Shown here: one piece after another, positions 60,349 to 64,000 of the stretch | How the letters are laid out: every line of letters starts with the position of its first letter | Position numbering within the stretch: the stretch's first letter is position 1 | Source: DATBLE01 sp050258035 | GTDB taxonomy: Bacteria > Actinomycetota > Thermoleophilia > Gaiellales > Gaiellaceae | Reading direction: 5' to 3' | NCBI GenBank assembly: GCA_050258035.1 | Contig: JBLMYA010000092.1 | Coordinates: 1-64,000 of the forward strand | DNA length: 64,000 nucleotides | Made by a program: the position numbers and the translations under genes | Notes under the pieces: generated by a model | The model's input: only the letters and a program-made list of their open reading frames with translations | Told to the model about the DNA's origin: nothing | Database searches by the model: none

Positions 60349-61713
60349 GAACCTCAGCTTCGCCAGCCGCCGGTCGGCGGGGATGCGCGTCGGGTAGTCG
60401 CCGGTCAGGCACGCGCGGCACAGGGAGGACGCTGGCCGCGCGGTCGCCGACTCCAGCCCCGCGAGGGAGATGTGGGCGAGGGACGTCGCGCCGATCGACT
60501 CGCGTACCTCCTCGACCGACCTGGATGCCGCGATCAACTCGTCCTCGTCGGCCAGATCGATGCCGTAGAAGCACGGGCCGATCACCGGCGGAGACGAGAT
60601 CCGCACGTGCACCTCGGTCGCGCCGGCGTCGAACAGCATCGCGACGATCTGGCGCGTCGTGTTCCCGCGCACGATCGAGTCGTCGACGACCACGACGCGC
60701 TTGCCTGCCACCTCGGCGAGCGGGTTGAACTTCAGCCGGATGCCCTGCTGGCGGAGCTCCTGGTCGGGCTGGATGAACGTCCGGCCGACGCAGCGGTTCT
60801 TGATCAGCCCTTCGCTGAACGGGATGCCGATCGCCCGTGCGAACCCGATCGCCGCCGGCGTCCCCGAGTCGGGGATCGGCAGGACGAGGTCGGCCTCGAC
60901 CGGCGACTCCTCGGCCAGCCGCTCGCCCATCCGTACCCGCGCGGCATGCACCTCCACGCCGTCGAGCCAGGTGTCCGGGCGCGCGAGGTAGAAGAACTCG
61001 AAGATGCACAGCGCGCCCCCGGTCGCGGGCACCGCCTGCCGCGCCTCGATCCCTCCCTCGTCGACGACGACCAGCTCGCCGCGGGCGATCTCGCGGTCGA
61101 GCTCGGCGCCGAGCAGGTCGAGCGCGCAGGTCTCGGAGGCGACCACCCAGCCGTCCGAGAGTCGCCCGAGCACGAGCGGGCGGAAGCCGTGCGGGTCGCG
61201 GAAGGCCAGGAGCTTGCCCTCGGCGAGCGCGGTCACCGAGTAGGCGCCCTCCAGCCTGCTCATCGCATGTGCGACCGCGTCCGCGAGCGGCGCCGGGTCG
61301 TTCGCGATCAGCGCCGCGATCAGTTCGGTGTCCGAGCTCGAGCCCAGCTTCACCCCGTCGGCCGAGAGCTCGTCCCGCAGCTCGCCGGCGTTGACGAGGT
61401 TGCCGTTGTGCCCCAGAGCGACCGTGCGGTGACGGCCGTGCTGGACGATCGGCTGCGCGTTCGCCCACTGCGCCGAGCCCGTCGTCGAGTACCGGGTGTG
61501 GCCGATCGCGAGCTGGCCGCGCAGACCTCGGAGCTTCTGCTCGTCGAAGACCTGCGTGACGAGGCCCATCTCCCTGAGGACGGTCAGGCGGCCGCGGTCG
61601 GAGACGGCGATTCCGGCCGACTCCTGGCCGCGGTGCTGGAGCGCGTGCAGGCCGAAGTGCGCGAGCCGCGCGACGTCGCGGGCGGGCGCGCAGACTCCGA
61701 GGACGCCGCACAT
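60331..61713 (-). CDS. purF: Amidophosphoribosyltransferase
   Basis: This encodes 460 residues from ATG 61713, chosen because it places the catalytic nucleophile at Cys2 (MCGVLGVCAPA). It performs the committed step of purine synthesis, PRPP plus glutamine to phosphoribosylamine. Further blocks are GLHALQHRGQESAGIAVSD, HTRYSTTGSAQWANAQPIV, GHNGNLVNAGELRDEL and the PRPP loop VVVVDDSIVRGNTTRQIV. Its ATG shares one base with the purL stop (TGATG). Confidence 0.94.
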   Translation of the reverse strand: MCGVLGVCAPARDVARLAHFGLHALQHRGQESAGIAVSDRGRLTVLREMGLVTQVFDEQKLRGLRGQLAIGHTRYSTTGSAQWANAQPIVQHGRHRTVALGHNGNLVNAGELRDELSADGVKLGSSSDTELIAALIANDPAPLADAVAHAMSRLEGAYSVTALAEGKLLAFRDPHGFRPLVLGRLSDGWVVASETCALDLLGAELDREIARGELVVVDEGGIEARQAVPATGGALCIFEFFYLARPDTWLDGVEVHAARVRMGERLAEESPVEADLVLPIPDSGTPAAIGFARAIGIPFSEGLIKNRCVGRTFIQPDQELRQQGIRLKFNPLAEVAGKRVVVVDDSIVRGNTTRQIVAMLFDAGATEVHVRISSPPVIGPCFYGIDLADEDELIAASRSVEEVRESIGATSLAHISLAGLESATARPASSLCRACLTGDYPTRIPADRRLAKLRFEPARA

Positions 61714-63725
61714 CAGCCGCGCCACGCCTTGCAGAGCTCGTCCAGCGGCACGTCGAACACGGTTTCCCCGCCGACGACGCCCACCTCGTGCAGCGGTACG
61801 CCCTCGAGCCGCGACACATCACCGCGTGCGCAGGCGATCACCGCCTGGCCGCCACCCTCGCCGAACCAGGCGAGCAGGTCGGGCGGCAGCTCGATCTCCG
61901 CGCCGACACCGCTCCAGAGTGCCGCCTGGGCGAACGCGACCGCGGGCCCCCCGGTGGATACGTCGTGCGCGAGCGACAGGATCGGCCCGGAACGCCAGAG
62001 AAACTCGACCAGAGCGCGCTCGGCGCCGAGATCGAGGTGCGGTCGGGCGCCGCCGAGCTCGCCGTAGAGCGCCTGGTACTCCGACCACGCGAGCGTGACC
62101 GACAGCTTCGGCGCCGATGCGACCAGCACCACATCACCCTCGTGCCAGCGGCCGGGAACGACGGACACGTCGGGCACGAGCCCGACACATCCGACCACCG
62201 GCGCCGGCAGGATCGCCCGGCCGTCGGTTTCGTTGTACAGGGAGACGTTCCCCGAGACGACCGGGATCCGCAGCGCCTCGGCCGCGCGCGCCATACCTTC
62301 GATCGCCTCGGCCAGTTCCCAGGCGACCTCCGGCTTCTCCGGATTGCCGAAGTTAAGGCAGTCCGTCAATCCGATCGGCTCGCCGCCGGCGCAGGCGACG
62401 TTCCGGGCCGCCTCCAAGACTGCCAGGGCACCGCCGGTTCGCGGCGCCGCGCGGGCGATGCGACCCGGACCGTCCAGCGACAGCGCAAGGCCCCGCAACG
62501 ACGGGCGGAGCCGCAAGATCGCTGCATCCAATCCCGGCCGGCGCACGGTCCGCGAGCCCACGAGATGGTCGTAGCGCTCGTAGATCCACGACCGCGAGCG
62601 GATGTTCGGGGAGGCGAGCAGCGCGAGCAGCGCGTCCTCGACGTGGGGGCCGACCGGCGCCGGCGGCTCGGGGCCGGCCGGCCGCCGCGCCCGCTCGACC
62701 TCGTAGCGCGGCGCGTCGTCGGTGAGGAACCGCGCCGGGATCGTGCCGACCGGATCCTCGTCGTGAAACGCGCGCAGCTCGCCGGTGTCGGTCACCTCGC
62801 CGATCGCGGAGCAATGCAGTTCCCAGCGGGCGCATACCTCCTCGACCGCCTCCAGGAACGCGGGCCGCACGACCGCGACCATCCGCTCCTGGCTCTCGGA
62901 GATCATGATCTCCCAGGGTTCGAGCTCCTCGCGAAGCGGCACCCGGTTGAGGTGGACGTCGACGCCGGCTCCGTCCCGTGCCATCTCTGCGAGCGCCGAG
63001 GCCAGCCCGGCGGCACCGCAGTCCTGGAGCGACTCGACCAGGCCACGTTCGACCAGCTCGATCGACACCTCGATCAGCCTGTTGCCGGTGAACGGGTCGC
63101 CGATCTGGACGGAGGGGCGCTTCTCCGCTGCGCCCTCGCCGAGCTCCTGGCTGGCGAGGACGCTGGCGCCGCCGATCCCGTCCCGGCCGGTCGCCGACCC
63201 GTAGAGGACGACGAGGTGGCCGGGCGTGGTCGCCTTCGCGCGGGTGACCCGGTCGGCGGGAAGCAGCCCGACGCACATCGCGTTGACGAGGCAGTTGTCG
63301 GCATAGCTCTCGTCGAAGAAGGCTTCGCCGCCGACGGTGGGGACGCCCACGCTGTTCCCGTAGGCGCCGATCCCGGCGACCGCCCGGTCGAAGGCGAAGC
63401 CCGCCTCTCCGAAGCGCAGGCCGTCGAGCAGCGCGACCGGCCGGGCGCCCATCGCGACGATGTCCCGGAGGATCCCGCCGACGCCGGTGGCGGCGCCCTG
63501 AAACGGCTCGACCGCGGACGGGTGGTTGTGACTCTCGACCTTGAAGGCGACCGCCTCGCCGTCCCCGAGATCGAGGACGCCTGCGTTCTCCCCGGGGCCC
63601 TGGAGCACGCGCGCCCCGTCGGCGGGGAAGCGCCTGAGCAGGAGGGCCGAGTGCTTGTAGGCGCAGTGCTCCGACCAGAGCAGCGAGAAGACCGCGAGCT
63701 CGAAGTGGTTCAGACCGCGCCCCAT
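61713..63725 (-). CDS. purL: Phosphoribosylformylglycinamidine synthase, large subunit
   Basis: This encodes at least 670 residues from ATG 63725. It makes FGAM from FGAR with glutamine-derived ammonia and ATP. It has FSLLWSEHCAYKHSALLLRR, KVESHNHPSAVEPFQGAATG, GIGAYGNSVGVPTVGGEAFF, SVQIGDPFTGNRLIEVSIEL, LQDCGAAGLASALAEMARDG and PIGLTDCLNFGNPEKPEVAW. A conserved helix lies upstream of this Met (RALGLTDGELDRIRELMGR), so translation probably begins earlier, near CTG 63800, although no ATG, GTG or TTG is in frame there. purS and purQ are not seen in the window. Confidence 0.9.
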   Translation of the reverse strand: MGRGLNHFELAVFSLLWSEHCAYKHSALLLRRFPADGARVLQGPGENAGVLDLGDGEAVAFKVESHNHPSAVEPFQGAATGVGGILRDIVAMGARPVALLDGLRFGEAGFAFDRAVAGIGAYGNSVGVPTVGGEAFFDESYADNCLVNAMCVGLLPADRVTRAKATTPGHLVVLYGSATGRDGIGGASVLASQELGEGAAEKRPSVQIGDPFTGNRLIEVSIELVERGLVESLQDCGAAGLASALAEMARDGAGVDVHLNRVPLREELEPWEIMISESQERMVAVVRPAFLEAVEEVCARWELHCSAIGEVTDTGELRAFHDEDPVGTIPARFLTDDAPRYEVERARRPAGPEPPAPVGPHVEDALLALLASPNIRSRSWIYERYDHLVGSRTVRRPGLDAAILRLRPSLRGLALSLDGPGRIARAAPRTGGALAVLEAARNVACAGGEPIGLTDCLNFGNPEKPEVAWELAEAIEGMARAAEALRIPVVSGNVSLYNETDGRAILPAPVVGCVGLVPDVSVVPGRWHEGDVVLVASAPKLSVTLAWSEYQALYGELGGARPHLDLGAERALVEFLWRSGPILSLAHDVSTGGPAVAFAQAALWSGVGAEIELPPDLLAWFGEGGGQAVIACARGDVSRLEGVPLHEVGVVGGETVFDVPLDELCKAWRG

Positions 63726-63842
63726 CAGCTCGCGGATACGGTCGAGCTCCCCGTCCGTGAGACCGAGCGCCCGGTGGAGAGGTTCCGCGACCTGCGACAG
63801 ACGAGCATCGTAGCGGGGAAGCCCGACGACTACGCTCTGGCC

Positions 63843-64000
63843 GTGCCACCGATCGTGGGACGCGAGTCCGAGGTCGCGGTCGTCGAAGCGTTCCTGGGGA
63901 GCGACCGCGGTGCCGGCGTGCTCGCCGTCGTCGGCGAGGCCGGCATCGGGAAGACGACGGTCTGGGAGCACGCGGTCGTCCATGCGCGGGAGTCCGGGGC
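63843..64000 (+). CDS. STAND/LuxR-type regulator, N-terminal part
   Basis: GTG 63843 opens a frame that runs off the right edge. Its 52 codons read PPIVGRESEVAVVEAFLGSD, then VLAVVGEAGIGKTTVWEHAV. The VGRE opening and the Walker A loop GEAGIGKTT are those of the AAA/NB-ARC-like domain at the start of large LuxR-type regulators of the MalT kind. It is divergent from purL, with about 40-120 bases between starts depending on the true purL start. Confidence 0.75.
   Translation, partial: MPPIVGRESEVAVVEAFLGSDRGAGVLAVVGEAGIGKTTVWEHAVVHARESG

Overview
The window is uniformly GC-rich, starts many genes with GTG, and packs genes head to tail with 4-base stop/start overlaps. Its gene content includes F420-dependent enzymes, two MMPL exporters, PASTA-type fragments, an encapsulin-type ferritin, CsoR-controlled copper export and a BolA/monothiol glutaredoxin pair. 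This suggests a soil-type actinobacterium, most likely a deep-branching class such as Thermoleophilia. That placement is inference from gene style, not a phylogeny. I saw no rRNA, tRNA, CRISPR array, insertion sequence or prophage.

Layout. 1-5.6 kb: the end of a coiled-coil protein, an MMPL transporter, then a decayed stretch (ferritin-like scrap, PASTA-repeat gene with an in-frame TGA, an intact encapsulated-ferritin homologue, a hydrolase, and a frameshifted membrane protein). 5.6-11.3 kb: metal homeostasis. A DUF4396 protein and two small membrane proteins are followed by copZ-copA-csoR, with a perfect CsoR-type palindrome upstream, and a divergent cation-diffusion facilitator. 11.6-29.1 kb: purine and nitrogen metabolism. 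From right to left on the minus strand lie two PLP enzymes, an aspartate-type carbamoyltransferase, an XdhD-type one-chain xanthine dehydrogenase, an SsnA-type aminohydrolase, a luciferase-like F420 oxidoreductase, a three-subunit xanthine dehydrogenase, a YgeW-type carbamoyltransferase and carbamate kinase. Next come a damaged ArsR/SRPBCC pair, adenine deaminase, a small conserved protein and an F420:NADP oxidoreductase.

29.4-37.5 kb: a protein sharing the small conserved domain, a second MMPL exporter ending in a 14-bp hairpin, then six exported proteins including two paralogues and a glycosidase-like enzyme. 37.8-41.4 kb: an FtsH-like AAA protease with two unusual insertions, overlapping a one-helix membrane protein and a small HELCH protein. 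41.4-48.3 kb: zinc-type transporter, SDR, amylo-glucosidase-like enzyme, glycosyltransferase, BolA, glutaredoxin, MBL hydrolase and a secreted protein. 48.4-54.8 kb: sulfur and amino-acid enzymes (cystathionine gamma-synthase/lyase, YcaQ-like protein, GST, cystathionine beta-synthase, iminopeptidase, threonine dehydratase). 54.9-63.8 kb: de novo purine synthesis, purM-purN-purH and purL-purF, flanking a small plus-strand group with a CtaG-like protein. The right edge cuts a STAND/LuxR-type regulator.

The best candidate for an undescribed system is the minus-strand run 15.25-29.13 kb. Its XdhD/SsnA/YgeW/carbamate-kinase core resembles the anaerobic purine (uric acid) utilisation islands of enteric bacteria. 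Here it is rebuilt as one translationally coupled operon with a second xanthine dehydrogenase, an F420-dependent enzyme, a second carbamoyltransferase and two uncharacterised PLP enzymes. The simplest reading is salvage of nitrogen and ATP from purines through carbamoyl phosphate, with the PLP enzymes handling the last amino-acid-like intermediate. Several broken genes in the window (PASTA gene, membrane protein, ArsR/SRPBCC) point either to local gene decay or to consensus errors in the assembly.
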